A stretch of DNA of 64,000 bases from assembly GCF_014066305.1 (NCBI RefSeq), contig NW_023501039.1:806001-870000 (forward strand). Reading direction: 5' to 3'. Shown here in pieces: positions 1 through 9,289 of this stretch (position 1 is the first letter of the stretch; each line of letters begins with the position of its first letter). Below the pieces are notes generated by a model. The model ran no database searches, had not been told where the DNA came from, and saw only the letters and a program-made list of their open reading frames with translations. The translations under genes and the position numbers were made by a program. Origin of the DNA: Letharia columbiana. Lineage: Eukaryota; Ascomycota; Lecanoromycetes; Lecanorales; Parmeliaceae.

Positions 1-77
1 TAATAGAAATAGAAGTAATAGAAGAGATAGATAAGATAAGATAGTAGAAGAAGAGATACGATTTTTATAAAGTAACG
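1..77. repeat. Purine-rich simple sequence
   Basis: Irregular repeats of GATA, GAA and TAATAGAA units lie immediately outside the first copy of the R repeat. Nothing coding is visible. Confidence 0.5.
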
Positions 78-408
78 AGTAAAGATCTATAAATTAAATT
101 TATAATTTTTTTTTAATTAAGACTATCGAGTAAATAGATAAGCGATCTTTAATAAGCGAACTTTAATAAGCGATATTTGAATTCCTTGCGCTTTGATTAC
201 TATAAGACTAAATTTAAGAATTTATTTTTTATCTAAAAGCCTATATTTTATTCTATAATTTTAAAAAAAAATCTTAAAATTTTAATAGAAAATAAAAAAG
301 TTATTCTAAAATTAAATAATATATATCTATTTTTTAATTAGAGAGACGCGAAAGAGCGAGATTTTAATAATTATAAACGTTAATTTATTTATTTATAATA
401 ACTTAGTC
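78..408 (+). repeat. R repeat copy, plus orientation, with terminus
   Basis: Begins with the terminus ACGAGTAAAG followed by CTATAAATTAAATTTATAA, then a block containing AAGCGATCTTTAATAAG and ATTTGAATTCCTTGCGC, and ends at TAATAACTTAG next to the gypsy remnant. The same blocks recur inverted at about 5,115-5,648 and 20,530-21,044, and directly at 7,270-7,400 and 19,395-19,660. Copies differ mainly by C-to-T and G-to-A changes, as expected from RIP. It could be a transposon end or a non-autonomous element. No coding capacity was seen. Confidence 0.7.
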
Positions 409-459
409 GAGGGCCTGAGGGATTGATTCTCGGGTCTGGAAAAATGAGGCTATTGTGAA

Positions 460-712
460 GACATCGGACGGTTTCAATTCGACTGAAAACGGTGTGTCCG
501 AGGTAGCTCTGTCATCCCATGAGTCAACCCTTTATAGGTGAGGCTCTTCGGGATATCGTTTGTGGTAGTCGTCCACCAGGTCTTGGCAATTTTCGAATTT
601 ACCGCCGTCCGCATTGTATTAGACGGTGTTATTATCGAGGCCTTCCTATTTAACTTTGTACTTAAAACGACCATAGATTATTTTGAAGGTAAGTATTTCT
701 TTAATAACTCAT
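460..712 (-). pseudogene. Chromodomain of the gypsy polyprotein
   Basis: The minus-strand frame reads a chromodomain-like segment, KFENCQDLVDDYHKRYPEEP at its C-terminal end, preceded by FKYKVK, a stop in place of Trp, EGLDNNTV and a second stop in place of Trp. In chromoviruses this module directs insertion towards histone-marked chromatin. Immediately downstream is a short tail ending with ELKPSDVFT, which also occurs as a separate fragment at 7,605-7,700. The stops make the copy non-functional. Confidence 0.7.
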
Positions 713-1995
713 TCGGTCCGACCGTTGACAGTGATATGCTTCGGCGGAGGGTTTACCTGCCTTGGTAAGGGGTTGTTTGCCGCGAGACTTAAGAGATTGG
801 GGTGGAAGACGTTATGGATCCTCATGCTTGGTGGAAGTTTCAGACGGTATGAGGTTCCCACAAGGCCTGTAATCTTGAATGGACCGAGTCTCTTGTGGTT
901 CAGTTTGCGGGAAGGGCGATCGGAGGTGATGTTCTTGCTGCTGAGGAAGACCTCATCGCCTACTTGAAAAGTCACCTTTTGTCGATGCTTATTAACTTAT
1001 ATAACCATAGCCTTCTGAGCGCGGTCTATGTTACTCCGGATATACTTGAGAACTTGTTTTATGTGGTTCGTGATATCCTCCGCCCGAGCAGTATCGAGAC
1101 GCTTACGTGTGGTCTCGTAGTCGGTGGTGTTCGGGCTGAAAGTCATTCGAGGATGGAACCCCTTATTCGCGAGGAAAGGTGGGATATTAGTAGTCGATGA
1201 GGTAGTATTATTGTCGGCGAACTCGGTGATAGGTAGCTACCTTGCTTAGTCGTCCTGCATGTAGTTGCAGTATGTCCGAAGGTGACGCTTTATATTCTGA
1301 TTCGCTCGCTCAGTCTGTTTATCGATTTTAGGGTGGAAGGCTGTTGATAGCTTGGCTGTAATGCCTAGTCTCTCGCAAAAAGACTTTTATATGGTAGCTA
1401 TGAATTGGGGTCCTCGATCCGATATTATTGAGGCCGGTAGGCCGTGTAGGCGGAACACTTTCTTGAGTAGTAAGTTGACTGTCTTCTTAGCGGTAGTGCC
1501 TTTATCGATGTCAGAATAGGCTACGTAGTGACGTTCCTTGGTGAGCCGATCGATCGCTATTTAAATAGCGTTGTAGCCGTCGGATATGGGCAAGCCTGTG
1601 ACGAAGTCGACCGATATGTCTTGTCATCGCTTCTGTGGGATTGGTAGGGGTTGCAGTAAACCATGCTCCCGATCGCGAGGCGCCTTAGCCCTCTGATAGG
1701 TATAGTAATTTTAAACGTAGGTAACTATGGTAGTCCTTATACCTCGCTAGTAGTATTCCCTTTTAAGTAGCTTATAAGTATGTATTACCTCGGGATATCC
1801 GTAGGACGGTTAATCGTACACCTCTCGAATAACATCGGTATACATGTTATCGGATACCCACAAACGGTCCTGATAGTAAAGCACCCCGTCTTGTACGGAG
1901 CATTTACTGAGAGTGATTCCTCGAAACTTGTCCTTGTTTTTGGCGATAGCCTCACGGATTTCCGTACAATACTCGTCTTCCTTGTTGGCCCCTAC
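709..1995 (-). pseudogene. Gypsy integrase (zinc finger, core, C-terminal domain)
   Basis: In minus-strand order: an H2C2-type region (LYYQDRLWVSDN, about 1,840-1,990), the catalytic core (DRLTKERHYVAYSDIDKG near 1,500, ASIISDRGPQF near 1,420, FHPKIDKQTERANQ near 1,310) and the C-terminal domain (GDEVFLSS, LNHKRLGPFKI, IHNVFHPNLL, 709-975). The core contains candidate DDE residues, including the Asp of SDRGPQF and the Glu of QTERANQ. Several Trp positions are stops, for example before KSFCERLG and after YMQDD, so the reading frame is broken. It would have inserted element cDNA into the genome. Confidence 0.8.
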
Positions 1996-2039
1996 TACCT
2001 TGTGATAGATAGGGTCGTCGATTATTGATATTTGATCAC

Positions 2040-2490
2040 CATCATGATTACATCGACCGGGTAGAAAGAGTATCTTATCCCGTAACATGTCAAGGACTAC
2101 CCCGTGTTTGTTCATTTATGATTTTCCAACTATCATGTCGTGTTTCAATGGTGCAATTAGCATTGGACATGTTCCTTCTCGATGGCCTTCCACTGTTACC
2201 GTAGGGAGTAAACAGTGTGTAATTGGTCGTTTTGCGATCTGGCCGTCGTAACCCCTTAGTGGTTTAGGTCGTGATAGTGGGAGTGGTTCCAGATGTAGGG
2301 CCTCACATATCGCTGGGACTAGGGACTTATTTATGACTGTGTAAGCACCGGTGCATCCACTATCCATAAGAGAGTCCTGAAGTAAGTACTCCCTTCCTTG
2401 TGAAGATAGCGTGACTTGTGTGCGGAAAGGACGACGTGCCAGGGCGTCATTGGGGGTGTCTACCAGGCACACTTCATGAGTACCTCTTAC
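2040..2490 (-). pseudogene. Gypsy retropepsin-like protease
   Basis: The minus-strand frame contains the retropepsin active-site motif DSGCTGAYTV and downstream HDMIVGKS, then a TAA codon where Trp is expected, then MNKHGVVLDML and a C-terminal PGRCNHDG. This is the usual layout of the clan AA protease in ascomycete gypsy elements. Within a few codons the sequence continues directly into the integrase zinc-finger region, so the reverse transcriptase is missing at that junction. Confidence 0.75.
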
Positions 2491-3806
2491 CGTGACTTTG
2501 GAAGAGGCTATTCGTTTCCCGAATCTGAAGAAGAACCGTCGCTACCCGTGGTGTCGACGTTGTCGATTTCGAATTCTTCGTCTATTTCCATCGCGTGGAG
2601 TCGTACTTCCTCGAAGGCCTTTTTACCGGCCTCGGTCTGGGTAGTTATTATATAGATACTTCGATAGTAGCCTTTCTTACCGCAATTATAGCACATAGGT
2701 TCCCTTGGCTTTAGATCGGTCTTAACACTCAGGGGTGTAGTGGTTATAACCCCAGTAACAGATATAAGGCGTGCATTAGCCGTGGTTCGTATTATAGTTG
2801 ACTTGACAGTAGCCTTCGTAGACTCTATATCTTTGTATCTAGCACGGTATAAGTTATTCAGTTTCCGAAGGTATTCCTTTACAGCCTTCAAGGTGGTAAA
2901 ACCCCCTACGGTGTCCCATGACTCCCTCAGGTTGCTCCTCAATTTGTTTGGAAGGTAATACTCTATCATAACGGTTTCGTCAAGGTTAAGGACGGTAGCT
3001 AGTCGAATGAAGTTTAAATAGAAGTCGATGAAGGGTCGGGTCCTTTGCTGTAGAGCATGTATGTCACGCAATGCATTACTACGTCGGTCTGAGTTCTCGT
3101 AGATATCGGCCAACTCGTCCATGATCTCAGTGAAAGACTGGTACGGGTTGGTGGAGTTTCGAAGTCTTCTATGCATCGTATGTTGTGCAGCCTTACCGCC
3201 GAGTTGTGAGACTACGTAGGTTATCTTGGAGTCCTCGGTAAGGTAATGATCGCTGTTGGCCTTGAATTTCTGTTCTATTCTGGAGGACTAGTCGTCTTAG
3301 GTAGGGTCGCTACCGTCGATGAATAGAGGTGGGTCTGGGACCTTAACTGATTTCTCTTTTGAACGTCTAAGCGTGCGTTCCTCCTCGATCGGTGACAGCC
3401 GTGAGTCTTTCATTGACTGTATCTCAAGGCCATTGACTTTCCGCTGCAGGGAGGTCATGTCCTTCTGGAAGTCTCGGGCTAGTTGGTTTGCCTCCTCGGT
3501 CATTCTGTGGGCCTGGTACAAATCGTTCATGGCTAGGTCCTTTTCTATGACGACGGCGTGATACCGAGTAGTAACCTCGCGGAAATTGTCTCTCTCCTGA
3601 CGAATTTCATTCAGCATAGTCATGAATTCGTCGGGTTGGTGCTTGGTCTAATGTTGTAGTTGTTGGGTACTAGCGATATCTTAAGGCGTATCTGCCGAGT
3701 CTGCCTCGTCAGGGGTATCCTCTGGTAGGACTGATACCCGTCGGAACTTTGTTTGCTCTAGTAGGGTCTTGATTTGATCTATTCTTTCGATGTTGGACTT
3801 TGCCAT
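2490..3806 (-). pseudogene. Gypsy gag with zinc knuckle
   Basis: The minus-strand start ATG is at 3,806 (MAKSNIERIDQ). It is followed by a coiled-coil-like stretch (QERDNFREVTTRYHAVV), the capsid-like retrotransposon gag domain (SQLGGKAAQHT, IYENSDRRSNALRDIHAL, FIRLATVLNLDETVMIEYYL) and a degraded CCHC zinc knuckle beginning CYNCGKKG, then an acidic tail. In-frame stops in DPT*DD*SS and earlier are consistent with Trp to stop by RIP. The role would be the nucleocapsid of the virus-like particle. Confidence 0.8.
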
Positions 3807-4540
3807 GGGAAAGAAGAAAGGAAGGTTCGAAATAAAGTGGAGAGGAGTTTAAATACTCCGAAAGAATGGGTGTTGAAGATATCAGATATAGTAGAGAATA
3901 ATGAAGCCTCTTTAAGGCGTTTGGAAATTATTCGGTGTTAAGAATAAAAAATTTCACTATAAAGCCCGAGGTAAGGTTATTTCTTTGCGGAGGCTTAACA
4001 CACTTATCTCTTGATCGTTTAAGGTGTTAAGAAGACTATAAGTGCTTTGAATAATAGCCTTTCGAGTGCACTTGCTCCGCTCAGAGGGTCCCTTATCTCG
4101 TAGAGAAGTTATATACGGGGAAGCTTGATGTGTGTTTGTGAGATGGTGTTGGCTATTTCTTTCGATTCGCTAGCCGTACGAATGGTCCAATGCCTTATTT
4201 ATCTCTCGACCACTGTTTGCCGAGTCCGATTCGCTTTGAAATCGAATTACCTGTCTGATAGGCTTACTTAGAGATACGATGGCTCAACTTAATTTCTTGC
4301 CAAAGCCCCTGCCAGCGCGTTTCTTTGAATTCGTCCGCTAATACGAATGAAATGAGTGGGTTGACCTTAGTTATAGTATTAGAACCGGTACAGATGCAAT
4401 ATCAATGTAGGTATGTTGAATAAGATAACTAAGGTACCGAACTATGTAGGTGGGAAGGAGGCATGATATGGTAGGGGATGCCTCCGCCAAGGCCCGCTAG
4501 CCATAGGGCTGAGGGGTGTGTCAAGGGTACGCTCGTAACA
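3807..4540 (-). repeat. Probable 5' LTR and leader of the gypsy element
   Basis: A non-coding stretch of ordinary composition lies upstream of gag. Its outer edge reads TGTTACGAGCGTACCC on the minus strand, a typical LTR start. The inner end and the primer-binding site could not be placed. AT-saturated DNA begins immediately beyond 4,540. Confidence 0.45.
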
Positions 4541-4554
4541 GATAGTATTATATT

Positions 4555-4740
4555 AGAAACTTAATAATATATATAATAACTCTATATTATAATATAAAGA
4601 GAATACTATTTATATAAAATTATTATAAGTATAGATTTTATAATAAGATAGAAAGATTAAAAGATCTTAATATATTAAGTCTAATTAAATTATAATATAA
4701 GTAAGATTAATAAGATTATTAAAATTATAATACTATAATT
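4555..4740. repeat. Direct repeat D1, copy 1
   Basis: About 185 bp with AATAACTCTATATTATA, GAGAATACTAT, TTATTATAAGTATAGA and ATAATAAGATAGAAAGATTAAAAG, repeated in the same order at 6,468-6,645. Both are heavily AT-biased. The pair may be LTRs or a duplicated transposon segment. Confidence 0.65.
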
Positions 4741-5024
4741 ATATCTAATATTCTTCTATATAGAGTCTTAAGAGTAGATTAAAAATTAAGAATCTTAGAG
4801 ATATATTAGCTATAGTATTTAAATTAATTATTAATATACTACTTTATAACTCTATTCTCTTTATAAATAATTATTTTATTAAATCTAAGCTAATTATAAC
4901 TTTAAAAGATAGAGGAATTATAATATATAAAATTATAAAGCTAAATTAATTAGATCTCTTAAAATTACTTATAGAGATGAAATAAGTCTTTATAAGAAAT
5001 ATTTCGTACGGAGTTCTCGCTATA
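4741..5024. other. AT-saturated DNA, no gene
   Basis: Composed almost wholly of A and T with many stops in all frames. No motif was recognised. Confidence 0.5.
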
Positions 5025-5648
5025 GTAATTAATATATATAAAAGAATAAGATAGAGCTAAGTTTAAAAATCTTAAATTTATATATATAGCTAATTATAAA
5101 TTTAGAATTACTACGCTCTTTAATTAGATTAACTAAGTTATCGCGGATAAATAAATTAGCGTCTATAATTATTAAACGTTCGTAATTATTAAAAAAATAG
5201 ATGTACGTTATTAACATATAGAATAACTTTTTTATTTTCTATTAAAATTTTAAGATTTTTTTTTTTAAATTATAGAACGAAATGTGGGCTTTTAGATAAA
5301 AAAAGAATTTTTAAATTTAGTCTTATAATTATTAAAGCGCAAGGAATTCAAATATCGCTTATCAAAGTTCGCTCACCAAAGATCGCTCGACAGCCGGACA
5401 GCCCTAATTAAAAAACAGGTATACATTATTTAATTTTAGAATAACTTTTTTGTTTTCTATTAAAATTTTAAGATTTTTTTTTTCAAATTATAGAACGAAA
5501 TGTGGGCTTTTAGAGAAAAAAAGAATTCTTAAATTTAGTCTTATAATTATTGAAGCATAAGGAATTCAAATATCGCTTATTAAAGATCGCTCCTCGATAG
5601 CCCTGATTAAAAAAATGATTATGAATTTAATTTATAGGCCTTTACTCG
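5025..5648 (-). repeat. Two R repeat copies, minus orientation
   Basis: 5,025-5,115 carries the AAAGAATAAGATAGAGCTAA block that recurs in the opposite orientation at 9,165-9,275. The blocks at 5,221-5,400 and 5,430-5,648 are two near-identical R units (both contain TTATAGAACGAAATGTGGGC and AAGGAATTCAAATATCGCTT). The second ends with the family terminus CCTTTACTCGTT. Together they form an inverted repeat with 78-408, enclosing the gypsy remnant. Confidence 0.7.
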
Positions 5649-5649
5649 T

Positions 5650-6467
5650 TTAGAATAATATGTTAATAGTAGTCTAATAAGATAATAATCTTATTTTAAT
5701 CTTAATTACTATATATAATATAAGAGAGATTAATAACTCTATCTTTAAAAAGAGAAAATATTCTAATAAGACTAGTATAAATAGTTATATAATTCTATCT
5801 ACTTTTAAAGAGAATAATTAGAATATATAAGAGAAGAAGTTTTAAGTTTTTAAGCTTTTCTACTACTATAATAAGTATATAGAGAAAATTAATCGATTTA
5901 ATATTTTAATAGCTATATATTCTTTTTAGCGAGCTTATAATTAAAATTAAATATCTCTACTTTATTAATATTTAGATAAAAGTCTTTTAAATGCTTTTAA
6001 GCTCTATAAACTAATAAAAACGTTTCGTTAAGAGTATTAGAAGTTTCTCGAGCTAATAGTAATAGAATTAATTAAAGAAGACAGAGAAGATATTCGATCT
6101 CGACCGCCTTTCACTTTAATTATTACTCTATCGAAATTATTACGAGATAATTATAATTAATAAGATTTAAATACTATTCGATAGTATCTTATATATCGTT
6201 TAAACGTTTAGAAGAGACGTTTTAATAGAGAAATTAGTAATAATAATAGAAGAGTATTAAAGATTAAAGGGGAATACGCTATATATAAAATCTCTTTATA
6301 TTATAAAGAGAATTATATAAAACGATTTCATAATAGAATAAATTAAATAGAGTTTATAGAATGGATTTAAACTATTAAGTATAGATTATATAGTAGTTAT
6401 AAAGTGGTAGTATTAATAATAATAATAGAAATCGCATTTATTACCTTCGGGCGGTTTATTAGAGACT
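5650..6467. other. AT-rich transposon debris, unassigned
   Basis: An AT-rich stretch with stops in every frame and a few residual CG-containing words. It resembles RIPped coding DNA, but I could not assign a domain. Confidence 0.4.
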
Positions 6468-6645
6468 TAATAGTATATATATAATAACTCTATATTATAG
6501 TATAAAGAGAATACTATCTATATAGAATTATTATAAGTATAGACTTTATAATAAGATAGAAAGATTAAAAGGCCTTAATACGCTAAGTTTAATTAGGCTA
6601 TAATATAAGTAAGATTATAAGATTATTAAAATCGTAATATTATTT
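6468..6645. repeat. Direct repeat D1, copy 2
   Basis: Second copy of the 4,555-4,740 repeat, in the same orientation and about 1.9 kb away. It differs by scattered transitions such as AAGATC versus AAGGCC. Confidence 0.65.
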
Positions 6646-6649
6646 TCTT

Positions 6650-7270
6650 CTTTAATTTAAAGTTTCGATAACGACTATTTATATAGTAGATATCGATTTT
6701 ATAAAAAGTATATTTAGATATATATAGAGTAATATTCTTAGATATATTAACTTAATATTTCGTTATAGAATTAAGATCTTTTTATAAATTAATATAATTA
6801 TTATAGATTAGTAGCGCTAATAAAGAAAATTATTTTAAAAATCTTTTAAATAATAAATAAGAATTAACGATCTTAAAGTGATAATAATAAAAGTCTACTA
6901 CTAGATTCGAATATTCTACTATATTTATAAATAATTATTAAAATAAATCTTTCTCGATCTTAAAGCCTTTAGTTCTAATTTTATATATTAGATATTTCCT
7001 TTTACTAATTAAGAAATTATTCTTTTATTTATTTAATTTAAATTAAACTATTTCTTTAATATTATAGATTTTATCTTCTTTATTAATATTAATAAATAAT
7101 AATAAAAACTCGATTTATTCTAATAGTAAGTTATTATTATTAAGATATAATAGCTATAAATAAAAGATAAAGTAAATATTATTTATAAAAATTAAGAGTT
7201 TTAATTTATAAGCGAAATTATTTAAAGCTTTAATAATTTTAAATAATTCGAAATTTTTATAATTTAATAA
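6650..7270 (-). mobile_element. RIPped gypsy integrase tail plus chromodomain
   Basis: The minus-strand frame starting near 7,265 reads LLNYKNFELFKIIKAL, NNFAYKLKLL and INNIYFIFYLQLL. Codon by codon this is a transition-degraded version of the gypsy integrase C-terminal domain seen intact at 709-900 (NHKRLGPFKI, IHNVFHPNLL). Further downstream KYLIYKIRTKGF and VEYSNLVVDFYYYH match a decayed chromodomain. Its upstream part is missing at 7,270 where an R terminus begins. It may be the other half of the element at 9,290-14,470. Confidence 0.65.
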
Positions 7271-7400
7271 TTTATTAGAATATATTAGTAAAGGCCTATG
7301 AATTAAATTTATGGAGTTGGATTTTTCTAAGTCAAATGAAGTTGGATTTTTTCAAGTTAAATGGAATTTTAGCTCTAGTCCTAAGTCGAATCGAACTCTA
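7271..7400 (+). repeat. R repeat terminus, plus orientation
   Basis: AGTAAAGGCCTATGAATTAA followed by GATTTTTCTAAGTCAAAT matches the reverse complement of 20,960-21,044 over about 80 bp. The similarity then fades, although a short GAATCCCACAATATC word (7,615) also recurs inverted at 20,838. Confidence 0.65.
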
Positions 7401-7604
7401 ATCGCTTGCTATGCGTTTTTGACCTACTTCTACTACTACGAAATTGATTTAATCTATGTAGTATATAGGTATATATGTACGGAGAGAGGCGCGCTAAGGC
7501 CTAATTAGAAAGGTGTAATAATTGCCTATAAAAAAAGAGAAAGGCTATGTTCTTATGGCAAGAAGTATCGAAATATCGGAAAGAAATGGAGACAACCGTG
7601 CCAA

Positions 7605-7700
7605 TTAGTGGTGTGAATCCCACAATATCTCCTGCCGCAGTGAAATTTTTCGAATAATGAAATAGCTGTAGACATCGGACGGTTTCAATTCGTCCAAATA
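7605..7700 (-). pseudogene. Fragment of gypsy polyprotein tail
   Basis: The minus-strand frame reads DELKPSDVYSYFIIRK, homologous to the post-chromodomain tail of the first gypsy element (VELKPSDVFT). The two loci share GACATCGGACGGTTTCAATT. It is a short orphan fragment. Confidence 0.6.
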
Positions 7701-7710
7701 TGCATCGTTC

Positions 7711-8190
7711 CGGAGTGATGATTTGATGTGGAACAGTGGAGAGCATATGACGTGGGATCTTGGAGAGCTGAGCCGTGTTCTTGGTGCTGGGGCCCTTGTT
7801 GCCGCTTGGTTTCTCCGCAGTGTTCTCCGCATTTGCCTGTTGTAATTCCTCCTCTTACTCCTTAATGTAGTGGGGATAACAGGCTAAATTGCAGTGGTGT
7901 TCTCCGCTTACTAAGTGATAATTTGATATGGAACCGTGGAGAGCATATGACGTGGGATCTTGGAGAGCTAAGCCGTGTTCTTGGTGCTGGGGGCCTTATT
8001 GCCGCTTGGTTTCTCCGCAGTATTCTCCGCATTCGCCTGCTGTATTAACTTCTCTTGCACTGGCTGAGTGGATTAATATGAGATCGTGGAGAGTAGACCT
8101 ATTGTGTCACTGCTACTGATAACTATCTCCGCAATATTCTCCGCAGTATTCTCCGCATTCGCCTATTATAGATCCTCCTCTTATTTAACT
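7711..8190 (+). repeat. 200-bp tandem repeat with TTCTCCGCA minisatellite
   Basis: Two units are offset by exactly 200 bp: GTGGAGAGCATATGACGTGG starts at 7,736 and again at 7,936. A third partial unit follows. Each unit ends in clustered TTCTCCGCA(G/A)T words. The segment around 8,060-8,112 (GTGGAGAGTAGACCTATTG, TGTCACTGCT) recurs inverted at 20,396-20,480. Confidence 0.8.
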
Positions 8191-8196
8191 AAGTGC

Positions 8197-8990
8197 GAGG
8201 GTATCGAGGATAAATGTATTCATATTGGTAGAATTGGTAGAATTAATAGAATTGGTAGAATTAATAGAATTAATAGAATTAATAGAATGATGAAAGAAGA
8301 ATAATTACATAAATAGGTGGAAGGATTATTATTCGATCCCGGACGCGTTTAATATAACTATAATATTTGAATATTAGTTTAATCTATCTATCGCTGACTT
8401 AAGAGAAGTATATAGAAGAGAACGTATCCGTTCGGGCTCTTTTTAAGAGTCTTTTAATACGTTTATAAGCAATAGTAAATAGCTATTAAGCTCGCTTACG
8501 GCCTCGATTATCAACAGTAGCGAATTCGCTAAGAAGTAGTCTAAAGACGTTAGTAGAGGCTCTAAGAGGCGAGTAAAAGGGGTATATATATCTAAACCGA
8601 ACGCGTTTAATATAACTATAATATTTGAATATCAGTTTAACCCACCTATCGCTAGCTTAGAAAGAGAAGAACGTATCTATTTAAACTCTTTTTAAGAACT
8701 TTCTAACGCGTTTATAAGCAGTAGTAGATAGCTATTAAGCTCGCTTATAACCTCGATTATTAATAGTAGCGAATTCGTCGAGAAATAATCTAGAGGCGTT
8801 AATAAGGGGCTCTAATTAGACGAGAGGTATCGAAGATAATTATATTTATATTAATGAAATTAATAGAATTAATAGAATTAATAGAATTAATAGAATAGTA
8901 AAAGAATAATAAATAGGTGAAAGAATTATTATTCGATCTCGAATACGTCTAATATAATTAATATAACTACTATATTTAAATATTTATTTA
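8197..8990 (+). repeat. Composite tandem repeat with ATTAATAGA microsatellite
   Basis: A module starting GAGGGTATCGAGGATAA, then an imperfect (ATTGGTAGA/ATTAATAGA) microsatellite, then TAGGTGGAAGGATTATTATT, occurs at 8,197-8,345 and again at 8,821-8,950. Between them a roughly 250-bp unit is repeated twice (CGCGTTTAATATAACTATAA at 8,345 and 8,600). C/T and G/A differences dominate. Confidence 0.75.
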
Positions 8991-9164
8991 ATTTACTAAT
9001 AGTAGATTAAACTTTATAATTTTTATAGCGTTAGAAAGCGTAAAGCGAGTTTTATAATTTAAGAAATTATAAAGTAATTATATATATTATAAGCTGAGTA
9101 CTTTAAAGTATAAAACTTCTATATATAAATTTTTAATAAGAAAGCTTAAAAAGGACTATCGAGT

Positions 9165-9289
9165 TAACTTAGCCGATCTAATTAAAGAGCGTAGCGAACT
9201 CGAATTTATAATTAACTATATATATAAATTTAAGATTTTTAAGCTTAGCTCTATCTTATTCTTTTATATATATTAATAATTTTAATATT
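9165..9289 (+). repeat. R-associated block, inverted relative to 5,025-5,140
   Basis: CTAATTAAAGAGCGTAGCGA and TTAGCTCTATCTTATTCTTT are the reverse complement of words at 5,035-5,130. It marks the right side of the 2-kb segment separating the two gypsy fragments. Confidence 0.6.

Larger units (their letters stand above)
409..4540 (-). mobile_element. Ty3/gypsy chromovirus remnant lacking RT-RNaseH
   Basis: Read on the minus strand the domain order is leader/LTR (right), gag, aspartic protease, integrase, chromodomain (left). The reverse transcriptase and RNase H expected between protease and integrase are absent. The right edge is probably the 5' LTR start, because the minus strand reads TGTTACGAGCG from 4,540. 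The left LTR is not recognisable and may be cut by the R repeat ending at 408. Many in-frame stops sit where a Trp is expected (TGG to TAG or TAA), the classic RIP signature. Base composition here is far less AT-rich than in neighbouring elements, so this copy is probably younger. It is not autonomous. Confidence 0.85.

Noticed and set aside
8197..8290. CRISPR-like short repeats
   Set aside because: The units are contiguous microsatellite repeats without spacers, in a fungal genome.
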